Below the pieces are notes generated by a model that was not told where the DNA came from, searched no databases, and was given only the letters and a program-made list of their open reading frames with translations. From an uncultured Latescibacterota bacterium (GTDB taxonomy: Bacteria; Latescibacterota; UBA2968), in assembly GCA_951812755.1 (NCBI GenBank), contig OX638329.1, positions 1,721,339 to 1,785,338 of the forward strand: a stretch of 64,000 nucleotides of DNA, read 5' to 3'. Below are positions 50,423 to 59,623 of the stretch, piece after piece. Positions within the stretch are counted from its first letter, which is position 1, and every line of letters starts with the position of its first letter. A program made the translations under genes and the position numbers.

Positions 50423-52027
50423 ATGAACGAAATAGATCAAAACGGCCACGCGCCAGTTGTGACAAAATGGGGACGCATTGAGATCGATTTTGAAAGTGAT
50501 AAAGATTACGGGAATCCCATTCAAGAAGCGGCATTGCAGGTGGTATTTACCTCGCCTTTTGGATCAATTTACAATGTGATGGGATTTTGGGATGGCGGGC
50601 GGCAATGGCGCGTGCGTTTTTGTCCAGAGGAAGAGGGCGAGTGGTCGTATGCGACGTTTTTTTCAGATGCGGAAAACGCGGGATTGCACAATCGCGAGGG
50701 GCGTTTTATATGCGGGCCATCGCAGACGAGCAGTGAATTTGATGTACACGGCCCGATTGCGCTGGCCGCAAACAGGCGGCATTTTGTTTATGCGGATGAG
50801 AAGCCGTTTTTCTATATGGCGGATACGGCGTGGAATGGGTGTTTGCGGGCGACGCGAGATGAATGGCGTTATTATCTCAGCGAGCGCGTGCGGCAGGGGT
50901 TTAATACCGTGCAATGGGTGGCTACGCAGTGGCGTGCGGCTCCTGATGGCGATATCGAAGGCAATCTGGCGTTTTACGGTGTGGAGAAGATCGCGATAAA
51001 TCCGGCCTTTTTTCAGCGTTTGGATGACTGGGTGGAGATGACTTTTCAGGCGGGCCTGGTCAATGCGCCCGTGATGTTGTGGGCACTGGGGGGGCGCAAT
51101 CATCCGGAAAAGAGTCCGGGCGTATCGTTGTCAGAGGACCAGATGATTCTATTGGCTGAGTATATGGTCGCGCGCTGGGCGTGTTATCCCGTGGTGTGGA
51201 TTCTGGGTGGGGATGGCAATTACGATGGCGAGAATGCCGAGCGGTGGCAGCGCGTTGGTAGCGCGGTTTTCGGGAAAGGTCCTCACGCGCCTGTGGCGAT
51301 GCACAGTTCGGGGCGGCGATTCCCGACTGATGAATTTCGATCTGAAAATTGGCTCGATGTGGTGGGATATCAAAGCGGTCACGGCGATAGTGACGAGACT
51401 TTGCAGTGGATTGTGACGGGACCGCCTTCGGAAGATTGGAAAAAGACGCCGCGCCAGTTTTATATTAATATGGAGCCTTCTTATGAAAATCACGTGGCCT
51501 ATCATTCAAAGCGGCCACACGATGCAGCGTCGGTTAGAAGGGCGATGTACTGGAGCCTGCTCAATGCGCCAACCGCTGGCGTGACTTATGGGGGGCATGG
51601 TGTATGGGGATGGGACGATGGCAGCGGCCCGCCCGTTGATCATTCCAATTCGGGAACGCCTCTGCCCTGGCATGATGCGTTGTTGATGGATGGGGCAGAA
51701 CAAGTGCGCCATCTTGTGGATGCATTCGATTCGATCAGGTGGTGGACGTTGCGCCCGGCTCCGGAGTTGTTGGGCGCGCAGCCCGGTGAGGAAGATGTAC
51801 ATAAACACATTTTGATTTCTAAATCTGTGGCAAACGATCTCGTGGTTGCCTATACACCACAGGGCGAGGCAGTGGTGGTGAAGATGGCGGGTTTGGCACC
51901 ACATTTGCGGGGTATCTGGTACAATCCGCGCGATGGCGATGTCGAAGCAGCAGAAGTGTGCGAGGTCAATGGCAGGCGCGTTTACGAAGCACCGGGAGAT
52001 GGCGATTGGCTTCTGGTTTTGGCATGA
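50423..52027 (+). CDS. DUF4038/apiosidase-like (GH140-type) TIM-barrel protein
   Basis: A 534-aa protein with an N-terminal beta domain of the DUF5060 type (about 1-95, GRIEIDFESDKDYGNPIQEA, GFWDGGRQWRVRFCPEEEG) and a DUF4038 barrel starting with FFYMADTAWNGCLRATRDEW and RQGFNTVQW. Such barrels occur in enzymes that cleave apiose or related branched sugars. A C-terminal beta domain (about 455-534) ends the protein. There is no signal peptide. Start at 50423 has AGAGGGAAA upstream. Substrate unknown; the gene follows the debranching enzyme closely. Confidence 0.87.
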   Translation: MNEIDQNGHAPVVTKWGRIEIDFESDKDYGNPIQEAALQVVFTSPFGSIYNVMGFWDGGRQWRVRFCPEEEGEWSYATFFSDAENAGLHNREGRFICGPSQTSSEFDVHGPIALAANRRHFVYADEKPFFYMADTAWNGCLRATRDEWRYYLSERVRQGFNTVQWVATQWRAAPDGDIEGNLAFYGVEKIAINPAFFQRLDDWVEMTFQAGLVNAPVMLWALGGRNHPEKSPGVSLSEDQMILLAEYMVARWACYPVVWILGGDGNYDGENAERWQRVGSAVFGKGPHAPVAMHSSGRRFPTDEFRSENWLDVVGYQSGHGDSDETLQWIVTGPPSEDWKKTPRQFYINMEPSYENHVAYHSKRPHDAASVRRAMYWSLLNAPTAGVTYGGHGVWGWDDGSGPPVDHSNSGTPLPWHDALLMDGAEQVRHLVDAFDSIRWWTLRPAPELLGAQPGEEDVHKHILISKSVANDLVVAYTPQGEAVVVKMAGLAPHLRGIWYNPRDGDVEAAEVCEVNGRRVYEAPGDGDWLLVLA

Positions 52028-52036
52028 GGAGATGAT

Positions 52037-52876
52037 ATGGATCACACTTTTGAACAGAATTGCACAGTGTCTTATAAGGTTCTCAGTCCCAATACCCGCG
52101 GATCAGACCACCATTACGAAATAGATGTTTATGCATCGGCAGAGGAGTTGCTGCAATTTGACCGAGAGGGATATCTGGTGCGCGAGGGATTGTTTGCGGG
52201 CGAAGCCTTGAAAGCATTGCAAGACGCGCTGGATCGGTTGGAGGATCGGGAATCGGGCGCGTTTCGAGATACTGGAAAGCGGTCCTGGGGGCGTATCCCG
52301 CGGCATTTGATGGATAAAGATCCGGTGTTTTTGGATTTGTTGAAATTTCCTCCTGTGTTATCTATTGCGCGGGCGATGATGGGGCCGCTGGTCAGGCTTC
52401 GGGGACTGAGCGCGCGGATCAGTTATCCGGCTGTGACGCCTCATCAGACTCCATGGCACCAGCATTTGCGCGTGGTTTCCGATCCTTTGCCGCCCTGGTT
52501 TTCCAGACCCCATGGGCTGGATGCCCTGATTTATTTGGATGATTTGAATGACGATACGGGAGCTGTGGGAATTGTGCCGGGGTCGCATAATTGGTTGGAC
52601 AGAGCACCACCTCCTGATGTTTATGAGCCGGTTGAAGGTGAGCTTGTGGTTCGCGTGAAAGCCGGGGGCGGCGTGTTGATTCACAGCAATCTGTGGCATC
52701 GCGGATTGCCGACGTTGAGAACAAAGCGCAGGATGTTGATTTTGAGTTATACGCCGACCTGGTTGCGCCGATCACCCCACGGTGGCCCGCCTCCCGATGG
52801 CGGGTTGACGCAGGCGATTTTAGAGGGCGATGACGAGGAGGCGCGTATTTTGTTGGGCAAAGGTGGATATACTTGA
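52037..52876 (+). CDS. Phytanoyl-CoA dioxygenase-like protein with an HxH site
   Basis: A 279-aa protein of the PhyH family. In place of the expected H-x-D of the iron site it has [13 protein letters not shown], that is His141-Gln-His143, so the usual aspartate is a histidine; Asp149 is nearby. The distal histidine is His221 (SNLWHRG), followed by an arginine-rich strand ([13 protein letters not shown]) that would bind 2-oxoglutarate. It lies 9 bases after the DUF4038 gene and 19 before malate synthase. Whether iron is bound in the standard way is uncertain. Confidence 0.85.
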   Translation: MDHTFEQNCTVSYKVLSPNTRGSDHHYEIDVYASAEELLQFDREGYLVREGLFAGEALKALQDALDRLEDRESGAFRDTGKRSWGRIPRHLMDKDPVFLDLLKFPPVLSIARAMMGPLVRLRGLSARISYPAVTPHQTPWHQHLRVVSDPLPPWFSRPHGLDALIYLDDLNDDTGAVGIVPGSHNWLDRAPPPDVYEPVEGELVVRVKAGGGVLIHSNLWHRGLPTLRTKRRMLILSYTPTWLRRSPHGGPPPDGGLTQAILEGDDEEARILLGKGGYT

Positions 52877-52895
52877 GTTTTCAAAGGAGTGGTAT

Positions 52896-55076
52896 ATGAG
52901 CAGGATAGCTGTTGGAGAATTGAATGTAGATGCCGCGCTCTACGCATTGGTCAAAGATGAAATCGCGCCCGATACGGGCGTGGATGCAGAGGCTTTTTGG
53001 CAGGGGTTGGAAGAGATTGTAAGAGATCTGGGGATGGAGAACCGGCGTTTATTGGAAAAACGCGATGTCTTACAGGCAAAGATCGATGCCTGGCACAAGG
53101 GGCGCGAATCTATTGATCGAGAAGCGTACAGGACATTTTTGCAGGAGATCGGGTATTTATTGCCCGAAGGGGATCATTTTCAGGTGTTGACGACTGGCGT
53201 TGATCCAGAAGTTGCGACGGTGGCCGGACCGCAGTTGGTCGTGCCGGTGGATAATGCGCGTTATTGTTTGAATGCGGCCAATGCGCGCTGGGGCAGTTTG
53301 TACGATGCACTGTATGGGACAGATGTGATCCCGGAAGATGATGGCGCGGATAAGGGAACGGCGTATAATCCCATGCGCGGCGAGAAGGTGATTGCCAGTG
53401 CGAATGAATTTTTGGATGCGACTGTGCCGCTGTCCGATGGGTCTTATGCAGAAGTGACGGCGGTTGTCCTGCGTGAAGAGGGCGGGCAGAAGGTGCTTGT
53501 CGCAGAGGTTGATGGTCGGGATGCGGGGCTGTCAGATCCGAGTCAGTTTGTGGGTTATGCGGAGCGAGATGGGGAATTGTCCAGCGTGTTGTTGGCGCAC
53601 AATGGATTGCATATTGAGATTCAGATCGATCCAGACCATCCCATTGGAAAAGAGCATCCGGCGGGGGTAAAAGATGTGGTGCTGGAGTCCGCTATTACCA
53701 CGATTCAGGATTGTGAGGATTCCGTATCGGCTGTAGATGCCGCGGATAAGGTGCTCGTATATCGCAACTGGTGCGGTCTGATGAAGGGTACGCTGGAGAC
53801 GACTTTTGAAAAGAATGGACAACCCCTGAATCGCAGATTGAATCCCGATAGGAAGTATATCCGACCAGATGGCGGTGCATTGACATTGCCGGGGCGAAGC
53901 ACGCTGCTGGTGCGAAATGTGGGTATTCACATGTACACCGATGCGGTGACGACTGCGGATGGAGAGGCGATTCCCGAAGGGTTTTTGGATGCGATGGTAA
54001 CGTCGCTGGCGGCTATTCACGATCTGAAGGGCAATGGCGTGTTCCAAAATAGCCGCTCGGGTAGCGTGTATATCGTAAAGCCCAAGATGCACGGGCCTGA
54101 AGAAGTGGCGGCGACAGTAGAATTATTTGGGCGCGTGGAAGATGCGCTTGGCCTTGAGCGAAATACGCTAAAGATCGGCATTATGGATGAGGAACGGCGC
54201 ACGACTGTCAATTTGAAACGCGCTATGTGGGAAGCCCGCGAGCGCGTCATTTTCATCAATACGGGATTTTTGGATCGCACGGGTGATGAGATACACACGA
54301 GTATGGAAGCCGGTGCTATGCTTCCGAAGAGTGAAATTAGGGCACAACCGTGGTTGACTGCTTATGAAGATTGGAATGTGGATGTGGGGATTGAGACGGG
54401 GTTGATCGGCAAAGGGCAAATTGGCAAGGGGATGTGGGCGATGCCCGATGCGATGCGGGAGATGGTGGAGACGAAGATGAATCACCCCGAAGCGGGAGCG
54501 ACAACCGCGTGGGTTCCTTCGCCAACTGCGGCCACATTGCACGCGATGCACTATCATCAGGTGAATGTTTCGGCGCGGCAGGCAGAACTCGCAAGGCGAG
54601 AACGCGCGAGTCTGGATGCGATTTTGACGCCGCCTTTGCTGGATAGGGATCTGACGGCTGAGGAGATTGTGCAAGAATTGGATAATAATGCACAGAGCAT
54701 TTTGGGCTATGTGGTGCGCTGGGTTAATCAGGGCGTTGGCTGTTCTAAGGTGCCGGATATTCACGATGTGGGCCTGATGGAAGATCGCGCGACATTGCGT
54801 ATTTCGAGCCAGCATATTGCCAACTGGCTGCATCACGGGATTGTGAGTGCAGAGCAAGTCCGAGAGACATTTGAGAAGATGGCCGCGGTTGTGGATCGGC
54901 AGAATGCGGGCGATGCGGCGTATCGCAATATGGCTCCAAATTTTGATGAGAGTATTGCGTTTCAAGCGGCGCTCGATCTGGTTTTCAAGGGCCGCGAAGT
55001 TGCCAATGGATATACCGAACTGGTTTTACACGCGCGGCGGCGAGAGGTGATGGGATCCGCAGATGAACGCAGATGA
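52896..55076 (+). CDS. glcB: Malate synthase G
   Basis: A 726-aa single-subunit malate synthase. The conserved [21 protein letters not shown] start, the [27 protein letters not shown] region, the [17 protein letters not shown] section and the [20 protein letters not shown] block are present. It condenses glyoxylate and acetyl-CoA to malate. Start at 52896 has AAAGGAG six bases upstream; the longer frame overlaps the preceding gene. No isocitrate lyase is in the window, so glyoxylate may come from another source such as glycolate or purine breakdown. The last residues (SADERR) come from a tandem repeat that also gives the stop codon. Confidence 0.97.
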   Translation: MSRIAVGELNVDAALYALVKDEIAPDTGVDAEAFWQGLEEIVRDLGMENRRLLEKRDVLQAKIDAWHKGRESIDREAYRTFLQEIGYLLPEGDHFQVLTTGVDPEVATVAGPQLVVPVDNARYCLNAANARWGSLYDALYGTDVIPEDDGADKGTAYNPMRGEKVIASANEFLDATVPLSDGSYAEVTAVVLREEGGQKVLVAEVDGRDAGLSDPSQFVGYAERDGELSSVLLAHNGLHIEIQIDPDHPIGKEHPAGVKDVVLESAITTIQDCEDSVSAVDAADKVLVYRNWCGLMKGTLETTFEKNGQPLNRRLNPDRKYIRPDGGALTLPGRSTLLVRNVGIHMYTDAVTTADGEAIPEGFLDAMVTSLAAIHDLKGNGVFQNSRSGSVYIVKPKMHGPEEVAATVELFGRVEDALGLERNTLKIGIMDEERRTTVNLKRAMWEARERVIFINTGFLDRTGDEIHTSMEAGAMLPKSEIRAQPWLTAYEDWNVDVGIETGLIGKGQIGKGMWAMPDAMREMVETKMNHPEAGATTAWVPSPTAATLHAMHYHQVNVSARQAELARRERASLDAILTPPLLDRDLTAEEIVQELDNNAQSILGYVVRWVNQGVGCSKVPDIHDVGLMEDRATLRISSQHIANWLHHGIVSAEQVRETFEKMAAVVDRQNAGDAAYRNMAPNFDESIAFQAALDLVFKGREVANGYTELVLHARRREVMGSADERR

Positions 55077-55104
55077 ACGCAGATGAACGCAGATGAATGC
55101 AGAT
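55061..55104. repeat. Tandem AGATGAACGC repeat at the malate synthase gene end
   Basis: Four 10-base units (three identical, one with T for C) and a partial fifth. The first unit lies within the coding region and provides the TGA stop of the malate synthase gene. The same sequence type occurs at 7745, 23243 and 60760. Confidence 0.85.
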
Positions 55105-55141
55105 AAAATGCAAGATACAAGAAGTGGAAAATGGAAACAAC

Positions 55142-55230
55142 TGTAGGGGCGAGGCATGCCTCGCCCGTCGCGTTGTGATATGCAGATGCAAAAAGGGCTG
55201 GTTGTGGGGGCGTCTCGCGTCTCACCCGTC
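55142..55230. repeat. Two GC-rich palindromic repeats
   Basis: A perfect 20-base palindrome (55147-55166, GGGCGAGGCATGCCTCGCCC) is followed at about 55204-55230 by a degenerate relative (GGGGGCGTCTCGCGTCTCACCCGTC). They lie between the malate synthase and CoaX genes. Each could form a stem-loop. They look like REP-type elements and might stop transcription. Confidence 0.65.
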
Positions 55231-55247
55231 TAAACAGGACCTGAATA

Positions 55248-55997
55248 ATGGGGCGAAAGCTGCTGGTTTTTGATGTGGGTAATTCGCGTTTGAAGGCGGC
55301 TCTATACGATGATGATCGTCTGATTGCGCGTGCGTCTCTGAGCGGAGTGCGAGACGGGACACAGGTCGTGAATGTTCTTGGATCGCGTTTTGCCCCAAGG
55401 GGGATGCCCGACCGTTGCTTGATTGCTTCTGTGGTGCGCGGTGCAGATGCGGTGATCCACAAGGCGGTGCAGACGGTATGGGAGATAGCGCCGCAGGTAG
55501 TCGATACGGATATGGATCTGGGGATTGATGTCGCTGTGCCTCGTCCCGACCATGTTGGCATTGATCGGCTATTGCAAGCTAGCGAGGCGTTTCGCGTATG
55601 CGCGAGTGGTGTGGTTGTCGCTGCTTTTGGCTCTGCGCTGACTGTGGATCTGGTGACAGCAGATGGTGTTTTTTGCGGGGGGACGATTGCACCGGGTTTG
55701 GGTATGGGGTTGCGCGCACTGCACGATGAAACGAGTTTGCTTCCCCATGTGGCACTTCAACCGCCGGATTCGGCTGTTGGGACGGATACTGCTTCTTGTA
55801 TTCAGGCGGGTATTGTTTATGGGGCTGCAGGTGCCGTAGAGCGACTGTTTTGTGAATTGGTTCCGGATGGGCGCGCGACGCTTGTTTTGACTGGGGGCGA
55901 TGCCGAGTTGATTGCGCCTTTCATAAACTACCCTCACCGTGTAGAGCCAGATCTGGTCATGCGTGCGCTGGTTTCGTTAGATCGCAGGATTTTTTGA
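55248..55997 (+). CDS. coaX: Type III pantothenate kinase-like protein (CoaX)
   Basis: A 249-aa ASKHA-fold protein of normal CoaX length. The N-terminal DVGNSRLKAALY, HVGIDRLLQASEAF, and GGTIAPGLGMGLRALHDETSLLP segments match CoaX. CoaX proteins phosphorylate pantothenate in the first step of CoA synthesis. The family's second motif D-x-G-T-A-x-T-x-D reads AFGSALTVD here, so the conserved aspartate, regarded as the catalytic base, is Ala126. Activity is therefore uncertain. No other CoA gene is adjacent. A MITE copy follows the stop at once. Confidence 0.85.
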   Translation: MGRKLLVFDVGNSRLKAALYDDDRLIARASLSGVRDGTQVVNVLGSRFAPRGMPDRCLIASVVRGADAVIHKAVQTVWEIAPQVVDTDMDLGIDVAVPRPDHVGIDRLLQASEAFRVCASGVVVAAFGSALTVDLVTADGVFCGGTIAPGLGMGLRALHDETSLLPHVALQPPDSAVGTDTASCIQAGIVYGAAGAVERLFCELVPDGRATLVLTGGDAELIAPFINYPHRVEPDLVMRALVSLDRRIF

Positions 55998-56001
55998 CTA
56001 T

Positions 56002-56262
56002 TAAGAAGCTGTTTTAAAATTAATACCTGATGTTACGCATGTCAGGCGTTTTGTCATGCTGAGCGTAGCCGAAGCATCTTTTCCACCTGAGTTGGTAAGA
56101 GATGAACTGCTACGCAGTCATGCTCGATTTACTCGCCTTCATACCCCGCTCCTTCGACTCCGCTGCGCGGAGTTTATCTTGAGCGAAGCCGAAAGGCTCA
56201 GAATGACAGGGCAATAGCGCATCGCCGAGAAGGGGCAAAATGAGTTTTAAAACAGTCTCTAA
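56002..56262. mobile_element. MITE-like element, copy B
   Basis: About 261 bases with the same ends as the copy at 44889 (TAAGAAGCTGTTTTAAAATT on the left; its near reverse complement on the right). The ends are almost the same as copy A for about 90 bases on the left and 60 on the right; the middle is about 70 bases longer and holds extra inverted sequences (for example CTCCTTCGACTCCGCTGCGCGGAG). It contains no gene. The right end supplies the stop codon (TAG at 56259-56261) of the minus-strand heparinase-like gene. Confidence 0.7.
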
Positions 56263-59200
56263 GGGTCAAAGGTGGTGGCGTTGAGAAGAATAATGCGGTC
56301 GCACGCGATGGCGGGATAGTCTCGCACGGTGATGGATTTTTTCGAGGCGGATTCGATTTCGTAGCCGGTGTCTGCGGCTAATAGATAGGTTCCGGGGAGG
56401 TTGTTGGGGTCGGGCACGGTTTGCGATAGGTGATAAGTGCGATTGTCAACTGAGGTGACGTTGAGCGGGGTCTGTGCCTGCGAGAGTGTGAGGGTGTGAT
56501 TGCCACAGCGGAGTTCAGTGCCACAGAGCAGATAAGCCCGTTGGAGATTGCCCTGATTGTCGATGGATGCATAAGCGAATTGGCCTGTGATGGAGACGGG
56601 GCCGAGGTCGTGGGTTGTACCTTTTGGGGCTGAGAGGATGTAGTCGGTACAGTCATCGCGTTTTACGGCGATTGCCATGGCACTGGTGTCGGGGTCGTCC
56701 AGGATCAGGTGTGCGGATTGGATGGGTGATTTGTCGGTGTAGGGTGCGATGACGGCGGCGTACCTTGTGTTCGCATCGTTTTTGCGTTCGGCCAGGATTT
56801 GCTGGACGGGTGGGGCTTTGAGCTGGTTGCCCAGGTCTGAGCGCCAGCCAGGGGCGTCTGCGAGCAGGAGGCGATGGATGGGGTTGAGCAGGGTGAGGTC
56901 CATTCGCAGGTCCTGGTTTTGCCATGTGGCGGTGAAGGGGTTTTGAGGATGGTCGGCACGGATGTTGTCGAGCCATTGGATTTGTTCCTCAATGGGTTGG
57001 GGATCGGCCCCGCGAATGCCGATAAGGCGGCCGTTGCAGTGGAAGCCATACTGGTGGAGATTTCCGCCGTTTATTCGAAAGAAGTCGATGGCATAGGTTT
57101 GTTCGCCGGGGACCTGGATGAGTGTGCAGGTGCGCTGGTAGAGATCGCACTGTTCATAAGGGGTGGCGGATGCTTGGACGATTTCGATGCCTGCACCCGT
57201 GCCGAAGAGTTTTAGGGTGGCGGGTTTTGGGTTGCCGCTTTGATTTTGGGCGTCAACGGTGACGATGTTGTGGGAGAGGGTGCTTTTGGTCCAGGCATTT
57301 CTGGGGTCGTCCCAGATATAACCCCTGTCTGCAGCCATTTCTCGCCCATGGGTGATGTAGATGATGCCGAGGCTGTCGTAGTGGCGATGGCCGCCATAGC
57401 CGTAACCGTTGAAGTAGAAGGCGGTGTGACCTTTTGGGTTTCCGCCGCGCAGGACGGCAACGTGCCAGCCGGGGAACCATTCGGTGTGGTGGGGCAGGTC
57501 GATGTTTTGTTCGGCTACTATATCGGGATTTCGATGCCAGAGGGCGTATTCGTCGCCTTTTTGTGAGAGCGGGGCGTTCTGTGATTTTTCTAGCAGGCTG
57601 GCGTAGCGATTGCCGTAGTGGGCGGTCAAAATTTCGGCGTATATGGGGTCGATGCTTCGGCCTTCTCGGGAGTCTCCGATGACGGGGTCTTGCAGGTTCG
57701 GGTCGAGCATGCGGACCATGCTTTCCAGGGCGAGGCGGTATCGGTCAAAGTGTTGAAAGGGGTCCAGGTTTTTAAGGGGTGGGCCGGTTTCGGGTTCGTA
57801 GCCGTCTGGGTCGGAGTATCCGGCGAGCAGTTCTGGTATGTCGCGCAACAGGTTGAGGTGCATGGCGGAATAGGCGGGAGATTCGGTGCAGAAGCCGTCG
57901 TAGTGGAAGGCATTTTCGAGGAGGGCTTCAAGGCCTTCGATGGCGCGGCGCACGCTTTGTGGTTTATTGAAGAGTATGCCGACAGCGGCGCTTAGTGCGC
58001 GGCCGGGACCGCATTTGTTGTTGATTTCGCTCCAGTTTTCGGTGTCTGCACAGCCGGCGAGGATGAGGTCGTTGACGATGCGTTGATCCATTGCGGGTGT
58101 GATGACGGGTGAGCCATCCGGGTATTGGGCAGTTCGGATGAGGTCGTAGGATAGGGCGACCTGAAGGATGCTTCCGCCGTCGGAGCCGCTGCAGCCAAAG
58201 CGTCCGGCGCCCCAGAAGCCGTTGTTGAGTATTGCATGGTCGGCCTCTCGATGGCGGCCTTCAAAGGCGGTGATAATGGTTTCGACGGGAAAACGTCCGG
58301 CGCGGGGATATTTGCCCAGGGAAATAGCTACTTCGGCCGGTGGACAATCTGCCATGGTGCCGTCGTAGGAATGGAAGAGCCAGTTGGGATATCGCCGCGC
58401 CATGCAGTCCATGATATAGGCGCTCCACTGGGCGTATAATACGTCATCGGTGAGGGCGTATAATTTGGCAAGTGGCAGGATATGTTCGAAGCACCAGCGG
58501 CTTTTTTTTGTGCGGATGATACCGGTCCAGCTCGTGTGTACGGGCCAGTTGACCCATTTGAAGGCGTGTTTGCCCGATTTGTCTTCGGGGTGGGCGCGTT
58601 CTTCGTCGGTGAGGTAGAAGGTGAAGGTCTGGCTCATTCTGGGCGCGGTGATACTGCCGGTTTCGGGATAGTTGGCGTTGGGGTACTCGGTTTTGCAGTA
58701 TTTGCATAAGAGTCTGTCTGGATCGGTGGGATCCCATTCGTACAGGCCGGTTTCACCCATGGAGGAGAGGCGGTTGACGCAAACGGGACAGTTCTGGCCG
58801 TATTCGGGCCAGGGGGTGAGTTCGGGCATCATGGCGTCGATGAAGTAGCGGCTCTGGCCCATGAGGTAGGCGACCTGTTCTTTCCAGCTTTCGAGGATGG
58901 CCTGCGCCCAGGGGTAGCGGCTGAGGTTTTCGCGGGCGTTTTCGACATTGAGTAGCGGCATGGGTATTCCTGCAGATTCATCCAGCGGCACGTCTCGCGC
59001 ACAGTCAACACACGCACCAAACCACGACTCAGAACCCATCCCTTCAGGCGGCTTCATCAATGAGGCAAACGGAAGCAAGCCCGAATGACCCGCTTCAAGA
59101 ACGCGATGTCCTTCTACTTCAGTCAGTCTGATCACCTTGTATTGGATAATGAACTGGCAACCATAACGATCTTGGGCATAGTACCCCGGATCGTTTCGCC

Positions 59201-59279
59201 CTGCATCGGGACGCAAGTAAATGACAGCGGAATGGATGGGCAGGCCATATATTGGAAAAAAGAAGCGCAAACATCTCAT
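56259..59279 (-). CDS. Heparinase II/III-like protein
   Basis: A large protein (about 1006 aa) in the heparinase II/III superfamily. The central region (about 130-530) is a helical toroid; CPVC and CKYC pairs near residues 160-200 suggest a small zinc-binding loop. The C-terminal beta-sandwich domain contains GGHRHYDSLGIIYITHG and HNIVTVDAQNQ, with the His and Asp residues of the domain. Such enzymes cleave glycosaminoglycans or alginate-like chains. The start is uncertain: ATG at 59279 has an AGGA upstream, but a GTG at 59315 is possible. No clear signal peptide. The stop lies in the MITE end. Confidence 0.88.
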   Translation of the reverse strand: MRCLRFFFPIYGLPIHSAVIYLRPDAGRNDPGYYAQDRYGCQFIIQYKVIRLTEVEGHRVLEAGHSGLLPFASLMKPPEGMGSESWFGACVDCARDVPLDESAGIPMPLLNVENARENLSRYPWAQAILESWKEQVAYLMGQSRYFIDAMMPELTPWPEYGQNCPVCVNRLSSMGETGLYEWDPTDPDRLLCKYCKTEYPNANYPETGSITAPRMSQTFTFYLTDEERAHPEDKSGKHAFKWVNWPVHTSWTGIIRTKKSRWCFEHILPLAKLYALTDDVLYAQWSAYIMDCMARRYPNWLFHSYDGTMADCPPAEVAISLGKYPRAGRFPVETIITAFEGRHREADHAILNNGFWGAGRFGCSGSDGGSILQVALSYDLIRTAQYPDGSPVITPAMDQRIVNDLILAGCADTENWSEINNKCGPGRALSAAVGILFNKPQSVRRAIEGLEALLENAFHYDGFCTESPAYSAMHLNLLRDIPELLAGYSDPDGYEPETGPPLKNLDPFQHFDRYRLALESMVRMLDPNLQDPVIGDSREGRSIDPIYAEILTAHYGNRYASLLEKSQNAPLSQKGDEYALWHRNPDIVAEQNIDLPHHTEWFPGWHVAVLRGGNPKGHTAFYFNGYGYGGHRHYDSLGIIYITHGREMAADRGYIWDDPRNAWTKSTLSHNIVTVDAQNQSGNPKPATLKLFGTGAGIEIVQASATPYEQCDLYQRTCTLIQVPGEQTYAIDFFRINGGNLHQYGFHCNGRLIGIRGADPQPIEEQIQWLDNIRADHPQNPFTATWQNQDLRMDLTLLNPIHRLLLADAPGWRSDLGNQLKAPPVQQILAERKNDANTRYAAVIAPYTDKSPIQSAHLILDDPDTSAMAIAVKRDDCTDYILSAPKGTTHDLGPVSITGQFAYASIDNQGNLQRAYLLCGTELRCGNHTLTLSQAQTPLNVTSVDNRTYHLSQTVPDPNNLPGTYLLAADTGYEIESASKKSITVRDYPAIACDRIILLNATTFDP

Positions 59280-59623
59280 TTTTCCTGAAATATGCAGTAT
59301 TGCGCCGTTGTTCACAACTTGAATTTAAGGACCCCCTGCTGAAACACAAGCGGATGGGAACATTTTGAGCCATGAATGGGCGGTATTGTGAAAGATATTT
59401 GCATCTGTGACCTGGAATTTGGGCGATGTGTTGACGCACATTGAGTTAAAAAGGGGTTGCTTAACGTGTGTGTGTCGGTATCTTTTCCAATGCTTCGGAC
59501 AGTTTGGTAATTTTATAGCTGATTGTCTCTCATTTCTTGCGTGTTGTGGCTCATTTTTGTAATATCTCCACTGATCAGACGCATAATACCCATAATACGG
59601 ACTATTGACTTTGGAGGAGTACG
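59280..59623. other. Intergenic region between divergent genes
   Basis: A 344-base region between the heparinase-like gene (minus) and the epimerase gene (plus). It has no convincing gene; short open frames here lack start signals and family features. It must hold the promoters of both genes, but no clear -35/-10 pair stood out. GGAGG at 59613-59617 is the Shine-Dalgarno sequence of the epimerase. Confidence 0.6.

Noticed and set aside
54168-54965. Open frame of 265 codons on the minus strand
   Set aside because: It is antisense to malate synthase G and rich in His and Arg, as expected for a shadow frame.
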